DNA of 64,000 bases from JAWKWA01 sp041397765 (GCA_041397765.1 JAWKWA010000022.1:7929-71928); one strand, 5' to 3'. Counted from the first letter of the stretch, positions 16,708 to 26,090 are shown. Numbers and translations are program-made. Notes: a model not told the origin generated them from the letters alone.

Positions 16708-17434
16708 CGCCGGCCTCCCCGCCAAGGCTTGCCAGAACGGCCGCCACCATCGCCCCCGCGGTGCCGCCGGCGACGATGTGCCAGACGCCCCCCGCGAGAC
16801 GCTCGACGAGGAGCGCCATCCCCGCGCTCGCCGCGATCACGACGGCCGAGCGGCTGCCGCGCCAGAAGCCGGCGATGAGGCCGATGAACACGGCACTGAA
16901 CACGAAATCGAAACCGTAGCGCTCGGGCTCGGTCAGGATCGCGCCGAGCCCGGCCCCGACAGCCGTCCAGGCGATCCAGTTGAGATAGAAGACGCCGGCA
17001 AGCCCCGCCCAGTAGGCCGGCGTCAGCGGTGCGGCGAGCGCCCGCTTCTCCGCAAATGCCCAGATTTCGTCGGCGAGGAAGAACATCGCCACCGGCTTCG
17101 TCACCGGCCCGAAGCGGCCGAGATGCCGGCTGATCGAGGCACCCATCATGACGTGGCGCAGATTGACGGTGAAGGCCGTCGCCGCCAGCAGGGCCCAGGG
17201 CGCCGGGTCCTGCCAGAGCCCGAGCGCGACGAATTGCGACGAGCCGGCGAAGACGATGCCGCTCATCGCCGCCACCTCGAGCGGCGACAGGCCCTTCTGG
17301 GCGGCGAGCGCGCCGAGCAGCAGCGCGAATGGCACGGTGGCGATCTCGACCGGCAGCACGGTGAGCACACCGGCGCGGAACTCCGCGAGCGCGGAGGAAT
17401 GGGCCGGCGCTTCGTCATCGGGCGGCAGGGACAT
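16697..17434 (-). CDS. azlC: AzlC family branched-chain amino acid exporter subunit
   Basis: The 245-residue protein has six or more membrane segments. AzlC family landmarks are visible: VPFALLLGALAAQKGLS, MSGIVFAGSSQFVALGLW and FTVNLRHVMMGASISRHL. It forms the large subunit of the AzlCD exporter in the inner membrane. It overlaps azlD downstream. The ATG at 17434 gives a hydrophilic leader before the first membrane segment. Confidence 0.93.
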   Translation of the reverse strand: MSLPPDDEAPAHSSALAEFRAGVLTVLPVEIATVPFALLLGALAAQKGLSPLEVAAMSGIVFAGSSQFVALGLWQDPAPWALLAATAFTVNLRHVMMGASISRHLGRFGPVTKPVAMFFLADEIWAFAEKRALAAPLTPAYWAGLAGVFYLNWIAWTAVGAGLGAILTEPERYGFDFVFSAVFIGLIAGFWRGSRSAVVIAASAGMALLVERLAGGVWHIVAGGTAGAMVAAVLASLGGEAGDEA

Positions 17435-17538
17435 GATGGAAACCAGGCCTTCGGGGGACCGGCACGTCCAAGCACCACCGGCGCCGACGTCATTAGCCTG
17501 CCTGCCGCCTTCGACTCAAGCCCGCCCGGGCGGCCCGC

Positions 17539-18381
17539 CTATTCGGCGGCCTTGGCGATGCCGCCGAGCGTGAAGGGCCGGGTGTGCGTCAATGAGGGAA
17601 TGCGCCCGCGCGCCGCCGCCACCTCGCCGAGATCGATCTCGGCGAAGGCCATGCCTTCGCCCTCGCCGCCGTCGGCCAGCACGCGCCCCCAGGGATCGAC
17701 GATGAGAGAATGGCCGAACGCCTCGCCGCCGCCCGGGAAGGTGCCGTATTGGCAGGGCGCGATGACGAAGGCGCCGTTCTCGATGGCGCGGGCGCGGTTG
17801 AGGACGTGCCAGTGCGCAGCGCCGGTGAGTTTCGTGAAGGCGGCCGGTACCGTCAGCATGGCAGCGCCCGCCATTGCCAGAGCCCGATAGAGCGCGGCGA
17901 AGCGCAGGTCGTAGCAGACCGACATCCCGAGGCCGCCCCAGGGCGTGTCGGCGACCACCGCGCGGCTGCCCGGCGCCACCACCTCCGACTCGCGATAGAC
18001 CTTGCCGGGTCCCAGATCGACATCGAAGAGATGGATCTTGTCGTAGGACGCGACGATCTCCCCGCCCCGATCGAGGACATAGCTGCGATTGGCGATGCGG
18101 CCGTCCGCCTTGAGCACGGCGATCGAACCGACCAGCAGCCAGCAGCCGAGGCGCCGCGCCTGCTTGCGGGCGGCGGCGAGGCCCTGATGCTCCGCCTCGG
18201 CAAAGACCGGCAGGTCGAGCCGGCCATCCCGGGCGCCGAAGCCGGAGTAGTATTCCGGCAGGCAGACGAGTTCCGCCCCCCGCGTCGCGGCCTCACTCAC
18301 GAGCTTCATCGCGCATGCGATGTTCTCGTCATGGCTCGCCGAGGCATTGTTCTGGATGCAGGCGACTTTGAGCTTCGTCAT
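17539..18381 (-). CDS. Carbon-nitrogen hydrolase, nitrilase superfamily amidase
   Basis: A 280-residue single-domain hydrolase with the complete Glu-Lys-Cys triad: E43 (LPEYYSGFG), K115 (YDKIHLFDVDL) and C156 (SVCYDLRF). The sequence resembles Nit1-type deaminated-glutathione amidases, which repair transamination by-products of glutathione, but omega-amidase activity is also possible. It lies about 160 bp from the aminotransferase and on the same strand; a by-product amidase next to a transaminase would be a sensible pairing, though this is inference. Confidence 0.88.
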   Translation of the reverse strand: MTKLKVACIQNNASASHDENIACAMKLVSEAATRGAELVCLPEYYSGFGARDGRLDLPVFAEAEHQGLAAARKQARRLGCWLLVGSIAVLKADGRIANRSYVLDRGGEIVASYDKIHLFDVDLGPGKVYRESEVVAPGSRAVVADTPWGGLGMSVCYDLRFAALYRALAMAGAAMLTVPAAFTKLTGAAHWHVLNRARAIENGAFVIAPCQYGTFPGGGEAFGHSLIVDPWGRVLADGGEGEGMAFAEIDLGEVAAARGRIPSLTHTRPFTLGGIAKAAE

Positions 18382-18544
18382 CGCGCAATCCTCTGGCTCT
18401 CCGTGGACGCCGTCCGTTCGCCGGCGAGATTAGAGCGTGATCGGCCGGGTGGCGAGCCTGCAGGCGCATCGTGGCGGTGACCTGGCCTCTCGCAAGGCGC
18501 AGCCCGATCGGCCGGAAGGCGGACCTTTTGCGCCGGCCCTCGGC

Positions 18545-19924
18545 TCAGCTTCCCTTGCCGAGCACCTCGATGACCGCCTCGGCGGTCCGACCGACGATCT
18601 GCTCGGCTTCGGCCTTGGTGAGGCAGAGCGGCGGGGCAAAGCCGAGAATGTCGCCTTCCGGCATGGCGCGCGCGATGACGCCGCGTTTCAGAAGCGCCGA
18701 AGCGACCGCCGGACCGATCTTCCTTGCGGGATCGAAGAAACGCCGGGCCGTGCGATCCTCGACGAATTCGACCGCCGCCAGCAGTCCCTTGCCGCGCACC
18801 TCGCCGACATGGGAATGCTCGCCGAGCGCCTCGCGCATCGCCTGATTGAAGTAGCCGCCGACCTCGCCGGCATTGGCGACGAGACCGAGATCGTCGATCA
18901 CCTTCAGATTGGCGACGCCGGCCGCCGCCGAGACCGGATGGGCCGAATAGGTCCAGCCATGGCCGAGCGGGCCGAACCTGTCGGTGCCCTTGGCCAGCAC
19001 CTCGAAGACCTGCCCCGATATGATCGAGCCCGAAAGCGGCGCATAGGCCGAGGTCAGCCCCTTGGCGATGGTGATGATGTCGGGCGTCATGCCGTAATGC
19101 GTCGAGCCGAACATGGTGCCGAGCCGCCCGAAGCCGGTCACCACCTCGTCGGCGATCAACAGCACGTCATGCTTCTTCAGCACCTTCTGGATTGCCGGCC
19201 AGTAGCCCTTGGGCGGCGGCACGATGCCGCCGGTGCCGAGCACCGGCTCGCCGATGAAGGCCGCGACCGTATCGGCCCCTTCCTTCTCGATCAGCCTGTC
19301 GAGACTGTCGGCGAGCGATTGGGAGAACGCCTCCTCGCTCATCGAGGAATCGGGACGGCGGAAGTAGTAGGGCGCATCCGTGTGCAGCACGGGGGCCAGC
19401 GGCAGGTCGAACTGCTTGTGGAAGAGCTGCAGCCCGGTCAGCGAGCCCGTCATCAGACCGGAGCCGTGATAGCCGCGCCAGCGCGAGATGATCTTCTTCT
19501 TCTCAGGGCGGCCGAGCACATTGTTGTAGTACCAGACCAGCTTCAGATTGGTCTCGTTGGCATCCGACCCCGACAGGCCGAAATAGACCCGCGACATGTG
19601 GGCCGGTGCCCGCTCGACGATCATGCGCGCGAGCGTGATGGAGGCCTTGGTGCCGTGGCCGACATAGGCGTGGTAGTAGGCGAGCTCGCGCGCCTGGGCG
19701 GCGATCGCATCGGCGACCTCGCTGCGGCCATAGCCGATGTTCACGCAATAGAGGCCGGCGAAGGCGTCGATCAGCTCGATGCCGTTCTCGTCGCGGATAT
19801 GCACGCCCCGGCCGCCGGTGATGACGCGGCCGGGCAGCTCGCCGCGCGCGAACTGGCCAAGATGGGTCGAGGGGTGGAAGAAGTGCTCGCGATCCCACTT
19901 CGCCAGCTCGTCATTGGTCAGCAT
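18545..19924 (-). CDS. Class III PLP-dependent aminotransferase
   Basis: A 459-residue fold-type I aminotransferase. The PLP lysine lies in DIITIAKGLTSAYAPLSG, the cofactor aspartate in VLLIADEVVTGFGRLG, and FGLSGSDANETNLKLVWYYNN binds the phosphate. The sequence resembles omega-amino acid:pyruvate or diamine:pyruvate transaminases (taurine, putrescine or beta-alanine type). Substrate is not fixed by sequence alone. The ATG at 19924 (MLTNDELAKWDREHFFHP) has GGGAG six bases upstream. It is divergent from the MttB-like gene. Confidence 0.93.
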   Translation of the reverse strand: MLTNDELAKWDREHFFHPSTHLGQFARGELPGRVITGGRGVHIRDENGIELIDAFAGLYCVNIGYGRSEVADAIAAQARELAYYHAYVGHGTKASITLARMIVERAPAHMSRVYFGLSGSDANETNLKLVWYYNNVLGRPEKKKIISRWRGYHGSGLMTGSLTGLQLFHKQFDLPLAPVLHTDAPYYFRRPDSSMSEEAFSQSLADSLDRLIEKEGADTVAAFIGEPVLGTGGIVPPPKGYWPAIQKVLKKHDVLLIADEVVTGFGRLGTMFGSTHYGMTPDIITIAKGLTSAYAPLSGSIISGQVFEVLAKGTDRFGPLGHGWTYSAHPVSAAAGVANLKVIDDLGLVANAGEVGGYFNQAMREALGEHSHVGEVRGKGLLAAVEFVEDRTARRFFDPARKIGPAVASALLKRGVIARAMPEGDILGFAPPLCLTKAEAEQIVGRTAEAVIEVLGKGS

Positions 19925-20463
19925 CTCGTTCTCCCGGATGAAGCTCAGTCGGATGATCGCCCCGCCGCAAATCGTTGCCGCGACCGGGCATCGCCGGCGG
20001 TCGGCATCACCTGCTCGCGGCGGCGAACCACTCGAAAGGAAACGACCGCCATGGCCCCGTCCCGGCAGCCGGGACGGCACATGGAAGGGCTATCGGGACG
20101 CTCGGCCCCTCGCGGACAGGCAGCTCGCGATCCCGTCCGACCCGTCGCTGCGCGACCGCCCGACGAGACGCATCTGCGTCCGATCCCGGCGACTGCGCCG
20201 CAAGGTTGCGACGGTAATGGCAAAGGCCTGCCTCGTCCATGGTGCGCCGCCAGGTGGCATGGATCGGATAGGTCGCGCGGAGAGAAAGACCCATTCCATC
20301 CCCGCCGATCCCGTTCCATCCGGCCCGAACATGCTCTAGAAGTTGCAGTGTCGCCCAGTCGGCCGGGGGCATGCCGGGGCCAGCGGGCCGGGCCCTCGTG
20401 CCGGCCGACCGCATCGGCGGTACCGGCCCGGCCGCAGTGGCGCCGAGGCGAATGCGGGGCACC
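19925..20463. other. Divergent intergenic region, aminotransferase / MttB-like
   Basis: This 539-bp region must hold the promoters for both divergent genes. I see no convincing gene or operator. It contains a GCCCGAACATGCT block (20323-20335) whose complement recurs near 30075. Confidence 0.4.
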
Positions 20464-21978
20464 ATGCAGCACTTCTCCTATCTCAGCGACGACGACATCG
20501 CCTATGTGCACGCCGCCTCGCTCGAGATCCTCGCCGAGGTCGGTCTGATCGTCCGCAACGAGAAGGCGCGGCGGCGCTTCGGCGAGCACGGCGCGGCTGT
20601 CGACGACGACAGCCAGATCGTGCGCATCCCCGCGAAGGTCGTCGAGGCGCATCGGAAAATGGTGCCCCCGACGATCACGCTGCGCGGCCGCGATCCTGCG
20701 TTCGACGTCACCTTCCCGCGCGCGTTGCCGGTCGTCGCCACCGCGAGCTCGGCCCCCGACATCGTCGATCCGATCGATGGCCGCTGCCGCCGCTCGACAT
20801 CGGCCGACATCGCGCTGATCGGACGCCTCGTCAACGCGCTCGATGGCTTCGACATCTTCTCGATCTCGACGCTCGCCGACGATGCGCCGGACGGCCAGTT
20901 CAGCCTGTCGAGATTCTATCCGGCGCTGAAGAATTGCGCCAAGCCGTGCCGTACCTCGGTGATCGACCGGCGCGAGGCCGAGCAGGTGCTGAGGCTCGGC
21001 GCGCTGATCGCGGGATCGGAAGCGGCCTATCGCGAGCGCCCCTTCATCAATTTCGGCTACTGCTCGATCGTCTCGCCGCTGACCATGGATTTCGACAGCA
21101 CCGAGATGCTGATGTTCTATGCCGAGAACGGCATCACCGCCTATGGCACCATCGCGCCGATGGGCGGGCTGAGCACGCCCTTGTCGCTCGCGGGCATGCT
21201 GACGCTGATGAACGCCGAATGGCTCGCCGCCGCCACGCTCGCCCAGATGTCGCGGCCGGGAACGGCGCAGATCTACAATTTCCTTCCCGTCTTCGCCGAC
21301 ATGCGCGACGGCTCCTATGCCTCGGGCGCCATCGAGATCGGCATGATGAATGTCGCCGTCTGCCAGATGGCGCGATTCTACAACGTGCCTTCGGGCGGCT
21401 ATCTCGGCCTCACCAACGCCAAGACGGCGGATGCGCAGGCCGGCTTCGAGAAGGGCATGTCGCCGCTGCTCGGCGCCGTCGCGGGCGTCGACTTCATCGT
21501 CATGGGCGGCCTTCAGGACGCGCTCATGTCGTTCGACTTCGGCCAGGCCGTGATCGACAACGAGATCGCGCTGATGGTGAAGAAGGTGCGCTCGGGCTTC
21601 GGTTTCACGCGCGAGAGCGCGAGCCTCGAGGAGATCCGGCGGACCGGACCCGGCGGCCTGTTCGCCGCCAATCCCGAGACGCTCTCGCGCATGCGCAATG
21701 CGACCTTCATGCCCGGCCTTGCCGACCGCACTTTGCGCGAGACCTGGGAGATCAATGGCAGCCCCACCATCCACCAGCGCGCCATGAACCGGGCACTGGA
21801 GATCCTCATGGAGCCCAATCGGGGAGAGCTTGGCGCCGAGGCGGACCGCCGCGTGCGCGCCGGATTCGAGGGGCTCGTCGCGGGCGGCGCGCATGTGCCC
21901 GAAGGCTGGCATCGCCACGAGACCGGCGGCACCGGTCAGCGGCGTGGCCGCCGCGAGACGCGGCGACGGGCCTCCTGA
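20464..21978 (+). CDS. Trimethylamine methyltransferase (MttB) family protein, non-pyrrolysine type
   Basis: This 504-residue TIM-barrel protein belongs to the MttB superfamily (COG5598), which transfers methyl groups from quaternary amines to a corrinoid protein. It reads through with no internal amber codon, so it is the non-Pyl subfamily that includes glycine-betaine methyltransferase MtgB. Conserved stretches include FGYCSIVSPL, GTIAPMGGLSTPLSLAG and GGYLGLTNAKTADAQAGFEKG. No corrinoid protein or reactivase gene is in the window. The ATG at 20464 has GGGG a few bases upstream; 20452 is an alternative. A basic tail ends the protein. Confidence 0.85.
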   Translation: MQHFSYLSDDDIAYVHAASLEILAEVGLIVRNEKARRRFGEHGAAVDDDSQIVRIPAKVVEAHRKMVPPTITLRGRDPAFDVTFPRALPVVATASSAPDIVDPIDGRCRRSTSADIALIGRLVNALDGFDIFSISTLADDAPDGQFSLSRFYPALKNCAKPCRTSVIDRREAEQVLRLGALIAGSEAAYRERPFINFGYCSIVSPLTMDFDSTEMLMFYAENGITAYGTIAPMGGLSTPLSLAGMLTLMNAEWLAAATLAQMSRPGTAQIYNFLPVFADMRDGSYASGAIEIGMMNVAVCQMARFYNVPSGGYLGLTNAKTADAQAGFEKGMSPLLGAVAGVDFIVMGGLQDALMSFDFGQAVIDNEIALMVKKVRSGFGFTRESASLEEIRRTGPGGLFAANPETLSRMRNATFMPGLADRTLRETWEINGSPTIHQRAMNRALEILMEPNRGELGAEADRRVRAGFEGLVAGGAHVPEGWHRHETGGTGQRRGRRETRRRAS

Positions 21979-22108
21979 GCCGGCGCCAGCGACGAGGGTG
22001 GCGGCGCGCCGACAAGTACATGCTCGGGCGAAGACGCCTTTGGCATGATCCGCCGATGCATGCCGCCGCGAAGTTGGCGTGGGGCAGCGGTTCCGAACCG
22101 CCGCCCCG

Positions 22109-22834
22109 TCAGATCGGTCGCGTCTCGTAGCGGTAGCCGATGCCGCGCACCGTCAGGATCACCTCGGGACGCGCCGGGTCGCGCTCGATCTTGCGCCGCA
22201 GACGCGAGATGCGGATGTCGAGGCTGCGGTCGAACGGCGTCCAGGTGCGGCCATAGGCGATCTCGGCGATCTCGTCGCGGTTGAGCGCCTGATTGGGATG
22301 GGCGAGAAACGCCTTCAGAAGCGAAAGCTCCATCTCGGTGATCGTCATGTCGGCGCCGCAGGGCGCCCTGAGGCGGCGTCCGTCGATGTCGAGCTGGCAG
22401 GCGCCGAACCGGACCGTCGACTGGCCGTCCGGTGCGACCGGCGGCATGGGGCCGTCCGCCTTGGTGAGCCGCCGGAGGATCGCCTTGGTGCGGGCGAGCA
22501 GCTCGCGCATCTCGCAGGGCTTCGACAGGCAGTCGTCGGCGCCGGCCTCCAGCGAGCAGATGCGCTCGACCGGGTCGGCGCTCTCCGTCAGCATGAGGAG
22601 CCCGAGGCGCTGGCGCTCGCTGAGACGGCGCGCTACGGCGAGCGGGTCGGTGTCGCTGATCGCGACGTCGAGGATCACCAGATCGCCGGCGTCAGACATC
22701 GCCATCCGCTCGATCTGGCCGCCGGTCTGGGCGCGCGAGACCTTGCAGCCTTGCGCGACGAGATAGGATTCGATCGCATGCGCGCTCGACGGGTTGGGAT
22801 CGCAGAGAAGGATATGTGCCGATCTTATGGTCAT
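22109..22834 (-). CDS. OmpR-type response regulator, orphan
   Basis: This 241-residue two-domain regulator has a receiver domain (about 6-120) with phosphoacceptor D56 in LVILDVAISD and the conserved Lys in LSKPCEMREL. A winged-helix DNA-binding domain follows (about 140-238, ending LDIRISRLRRKIERDPARPEVILTVRGIGYR, quoted in part). No histidine kinase is adjacent. The ATG at 22834 has GGGAGA eight bases upstream and gives MTIRSAHILLCDPN; earlier in-frame starts add residues unlike a receiver. Confidence 0.92.
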   Translation of the reverse strand: MTIRSAHILLCDPNPSSAHAIESYLVAQGCKVSRAQTGGQIERMAMSDAGDLVILDVAISDTDPLAVARRLSERQRLGLLMLTESADPVERICSLEAGADDCLSKPCEMRELLARTKAILRRLTKADGPMPPVAPDGQSTVRFGACQLDIDGRRLRAPCGADMTITEMELSLLKAFLAHPNQALNRDEIAEIAYGRTWTPFDRSLDIRISRLRRKIERDPARPEVILTVRGIGYRYETRPI

Positions 22835-23019
22835 CGGTTCGTTCTCCCTTCGTTGCACCCTCACGACGGGTCGCGGCGGCCTTCGACCGCCGAGCCGAGC
22901 GGCCGTGATCGGGGCCGGGTCTTCTCGTCTTCCGTTCGGCCGACGTGCCGGCCGGAACCGCCTGGACAGGCCGGACGCGTGCCCCTCGCGCCCGGCCCGA
23001 TCGCCAGCGGTCATGATCG

Positions 23020-23322
23020 TCAGTATCCCGAGTAGGAGCCCTGATAGCTGCGGCGGTAGTGCTTGGGCGCCTCGTAGCAATCGTCGTCATTGTCGTAGCT
23101 CGACGTGTAGTCCGACGAGTAGCCCGAGTCGTAGGTCGTCACCGGCGCCGTATAGGTGTAGGACGGCACGACCTTGTAGGTCGGCACGACGCGGTAGGTG
23201 GTGTAGCCCGAATGGCCGTAGGAGCCATAGGAGCTGCCGTAGCTGCCTGCGCTCGCCGGAGCGGCGGCGGCGACAGCGGCTGCAACGACGGCGACACCCG
23301 CGATGATCGTGGTCTTCATCAT
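23020..23322 (-). CDS. Small secreted Tyr/Ser-rich protein
   Basis: A 100-residue protein with a Sec signal peptide (MMKTTIIAGVAVVAAAVAAAAPASA, cleaved near residue 25). The mature part is dominated by Tyr, Ser and Gly (GSYGSSYGSYGHSGY, TYDSGYSSDYTSSYDND) with repeated RVVPTYKVVPSY. GGAGA precedes the ATG at 23322 by seven bases. It has no recognised domain. It shares its leader style and an upstream inverted repeat with the gene at 23606-23827. Confidence 0.75.
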   Translation of the reverse strand: MMKTTIIAGVAVVAAAVAAAAPASAGSYGSSYGSYGHSGYTTYRVVPTYKVVPSYTYTAPVTTYDSGYSSDYTSSYDNDDDCYEAPKHYRRSYQGSYSGY

Positions 23323-23459
23323 GGCACGTCTCCTTGTCTTTCTTTGTCAGCGCCGCCGGACGACCTCCGTCCGTTTCGTTCGCGCCTCCTAGATTTGGGA
23401 TGGGTTTTGCCGGCTTCAATCCCGCCACATCAGAAAAAATGTAGTATTTTCAGTGCGTT

Positions 23460-23473
23460 GTTACCCAGGTAAC
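23460..23473. promoter_or_regulatory. Inverted repeat upstream of the Tyr-rich secreted protein
   Basis: GTTACCCAGGTAAC is a perfect 6+6 inverted repeat about 145 bp upstream of the ATG at 23322. The neighbouring bases ACAGAG are shared with the second copy at 23960-23973. It may be an operator for a dimeric regulator. Confidence 0.5.
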
Positions 23474-23513
23474 AGAGATGCCGAAGTTCTCGGAACGGTC
23501 GTGCGAAACGAAA

Positions 23514-23548
23514 AAGGCCCTCCGACCCGTGATGGGGCGGAGGGCCTT
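23514..23548. terminator. Terminator downstream of the small secreted protein gene
   Basis: The hairpin AAGGCCCTCCG...CGGAGGGCCTT has 11-bp arms, with further pairing CCC/GGG and a short loop. It starts with an A-run and lies about 58 bp past the stop of the minus-strand gene at 23606-23827. Confidence 0.75.
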
Positions 23549-23605
23549 CTCGGCATCCGGCGAGGCTATCCGGCGACTTGTCAGACAAGCCGCCGCACGC
23601 CCTCG

Positions 23606-23827
23606 TCAGTAGCCGGAACCGTACTTGCAGGCGTAGTAGCGGTCCCACCAGTAGTCGGAGCCGGTCCACTTGGCCTTCTGCTTCAGCCAGTGGCAGCTGT
23701 CGGTGACCACGACGACGCGGAATTTCTTGAAGCGCCAGCCATGCGCCTCGGCCGAGGCGGGCTGCATGGCGAGCGTCGAGGCGAGGGCAGCGGTGGCGGC
23801 GAGCGCGAGGATCGTCTTCTTCATCAT
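23606..23827 (-). CDS. Small secreted cysteine-containing protein
   Basis: A 73-residue protein with a Sec signal peptide (MMKKTILALAATAALASTLA..., cut near 26). The mature 47 residues contain DSCHWLKQKAKWTGSDYWWDRYYAC, quoted here only to show the two cysteines and the CHWLK/YWWDRY core, which I recall from small secreted proteins of rhizobial relatives. The cysteines may form a disulphide. AGGAG lies eight bases before the ATG at 23827. Function is unknown. Confidence 0.8.
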   Translation of the reverse strand: MMKKTILALAATAALASTLAMQPASAEAHGWRFKKFRVVVVTDSCHWLKQKAKWTGSDYWWDRYYACKYGSGY

Positions 23828-24239
23828 GGTTCTTACTCCTGATCTGACCCGAAGGTTTGTTTTCGTGTTCGCGGCGCCGGCTCATGATCTCTTGCCGCCG
23901 CATGACCAGGATTTGGGGAGTGATCCGAACGCGCCAAGGGTGGCCGCCGGGCGGCTTTCGTCACCTCGGTGACAGAGCCGCGCGAGGCACCGCGGATGGG
24001 GCCGAGAGCATGGGCGCGCGGATGGGCCGACTGGCCCGCGCCGGGGCTCGATCTCGAAGAAAAATCAAATAATATCAATCTATTATGCAGAGCGCCGACG
24101 ACATCGCGGAAGGTGTCGCCGCTCGCCTGCCGAAGAGTGTCCGCGCTCGCGACGCTCTCTCGCCCGTATCCCAGGGAACCGTTCTCGTAGCGCGGCCGGC
24201 GAGGCCCCGCCTGCAACCTCGCCCGGCGCCCCTTCCGCC
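23828..24239. other. Intergenic region, small secreted protein promoter side
   Basis: This 412-bp gap separates the secreted protein gene from the pepF stop. It contains the second inverted repeat (23960-23973) and an AT-rich stretch near 24060-24085. No gene is supported. Confidence 0.4.
23960..23973. promoter_or_regulatory. Inverted repeat upstream of the cysteine-containing secreted protein
   Basis: GTCACCTCGGTGAC followed by AGAG matches the pattern GTnACCnnGGTnACAGAG found at 23460. It lies about 140 bp upstream of the ATG at 23827, the same distance as the first copy from its own gene. Confidence 0.5.
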
Positions 24240-26090
24240 TCAGCCCTCCATGCCTTCCAGCTCGTCGATCAGCCCCTCGAGCACCTTGAGGCCGAGCAGC
24301 CAGAACTCCGGTTTGGTGGCGTCGAGCCCGAACGGCTTCAGAAGCTCGGAATGATGCTTCGAGCCGCCGGCGCTCAGCATGGCGAAATACTTCTCGACGA
24401 AGCCCGGATGGGCATTCTCGTAGAGCGCATAGAGCGAGTTCACCAGGCAGTCGCCGAACGCATAGGCATAGACGTAGAACGGCGAATGAATGAAGTGCGG
24501 GATGTAGCACCAGAAGGTCTCGTAGCCCTCCTTCAGCTCGACCGCCGGACCGAGGCTCTCGCCCTGCACCGACATCCACATCTCGCCGATCCGCTCGCCC
24601 GTCAGCTCACCCTCGCGCCGGCCCTGATGGACCTTGCGCTCGAACTGATAGAAGGCGATCTGCCGGATGAGGGTCGCGATCATGTCCTCGACCTTGGCGG
24701 CGATGAGCGCCTTGCGCTCCCGCTTCTCGGTGGTCGCGGCGAGCATGGCGCGGAAGGTCAGCATCTCGCCGAACACGCTCGCGGTCTCGGCGAGCGTCAA
24801 GGGCGTCGGCGCCATCAGCGGCCCCTGGCTGTTGGCCAGCACCTGATGGACGCCATGGCCGAGCTCGTGGGCGAGCGTCATGACATCGCGCGGCTTGCCG
24901 AGATAGTTGAGCAGCACATAAGGGTGCGCGCTCGGCACCGTCGGATGGGCGAAGGCGCCGGGCGCCTTGCCTTCGCGCACCGGCGCGTCGATCCAGCGCT
25001 TCTCGAAGAAATCGTCGGCGATCTCGGCCATGCGCGGCGAGAACGAGCGATAGGCGCCGATCACTGTCCGGCGCGCATCGCCCCAGGGAATCTTGCGGTC
25101 CGACTGCTCGGGCAGCGGCGCATTGCGGTCCCAGTGCGAGAGCTTGTCCAGCCCGAGCCAGCGGGCCTTCATCGCATAGTAGCGGTGCGCCGTCGCCTGG
25201 TAGCGGCTGCGGACCGCCGTCACCAGTGCCTCGACCACCTCCGGCTCGACCCGGTTGGCGAGATGGCGCGAGGCGGCGACATCGCCGAAGCCGCGCCAGC
25301 GGTCGGAGATCTCCTTGTCCTTGGCGAGCGTGTTGGTGATGAGCGTGAAGAGGCGGATATTCTCCTTGAACACCTTCGCCAGCGCATCGGCCGCCGCGTG
25401 CCGGCGCGCCTCGCGCGGGTCGGACAGGAGGTTCAGCGTCGGCTCGAGCCCGAGCGTCTCGCCCTCGACCGTGAAGGTGAGGCCCGACATCGTCTCGTTG
25501 AACAGCCTGTTGAAGGCGCCGCGCCCGGTGATGCTCTTCTCGTGGAACAGCGTCTCGATGCGGTCGTCGAGCTGGTAGGGCTTCTCGCGCCTCAGATCCT
25601 CGATCCATGGCGCATAGTGGGCGAGCGCCGGCCGCGCCATGGCCGCCTTGATGACGGCGTCGTCGATCATGTTGAGCTCGAGCTCGAAGAACAGCAGATC
25701 GGTGCCGATCGCCGTCAGCTTCTCCTGCATGTCGCCGAAGAACTTCGAGCGTTCCGGATCGGACCGGTCGCCGGAATAGTGCAGGACGGCGAAGGAGCCG
25801 AGGCGGCCGAGCCGGTCCTGAAGCGCTTCGTAGGCCCTGATCGGCTCGGCGAGCCCGTCGCTCCCGGCGAGTTCGGCGAGCTTGCCCTGGTAGCTGCTCT
25901 TCAGGGCGATGGCATCGATGCGCGCCCGATCGAGATCGGCCTCGATCTGCGGCGAGGCCGGCGAGGCATAAAGATCGGCGAGGTTCCACTCGGGAAGCTC
26001 GCCGAGCTGGGATGCGGCGGATCGGCCGGTGGCGGCCTCGGGCGTTGCGAGGGCTCCGGCAATCGTATCGGGCAAGCGTAATTCGGTCAT
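24240..26090 (-). CDS. pepF: M3 family oligoendopeptidase F
   Basis: This cytoplasmic zinc metallopeptidase cleaves short peptides. The 616-residue length and the zinc motif HELGH in MTLAHELGHGVHQVL, with a downstream Glu in the LTLAETASVFGEML segment, place it in the PepF/M3B group. C-terminal FYVYAYAFGDCLVNSLYALYE is also typical. The ATG at 26090 is followed by a conventional N-terminal alpha-helical domain. It is transcribed alone; a composite repeat lies upstream. Confidence 0.95.
   Translation of the reverse strand: MTELRLPDTIAGALATPEAATGRSAASQLGELPEWNLADLYASPASPQIEADLDRARIDAIALKSSYQGKLAELAGSDGLAEPIRAYEALQDRLGRLGSFAVLHYSGDRSDPERSKFFGDMQEKLTAIGTDLLFFELELNMIDDAVIKAAMARPALAHYAPWIEDLRREKPYQLDDRIETLFHEKSITGRGAFNRLFNETMSGLTFTVEGETLGLEPTLNLLSDPREARRHAAADALAKVFKENIRLFTLITNTLAKDKEISDRWRGFGDVAASRHLANRVEPEVVEALVTAVRSRYQATAHRYYAMKARWLGLDKLSHWDRNAPLPEQSDRKIPWGDARRTVIGAYRSFSPRMAEIADDFFEKRWIDAPVREGKAPGAFAHPTVPSAHPYVLLNYLGKPRDVMTLAHELGHGVHQVLANSQGPLMAPTPLTLAETASVFGEMLTFRAMLAATTEKRERKALIAAKVEDMIATLIRQIAFYQFERKVHQGRREGELTGERIGEMWMSVQGESLGPAVELKEGYETFWCYIPHFIHSPFYVYAYAFGDCLVNSLYALYENAHPGFVEKYFAMLSAGGSKHHSELLKPFGLDATKPEFWLLGLKVLEGLIDELEGMEG

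Noticed and set aside
20323..20335. GCCCGAACATGCT and its complement at 30075-30087 as a third dispersed repeat
   Set aside because: The shared block is only 13 bp and the flanks do not align convincingly.
18437..20548. 703-codon open frame on the plus strand
   Set aside because: It is antisense to the aminotransferase gene, which has clear family motifs and a ribosome site.
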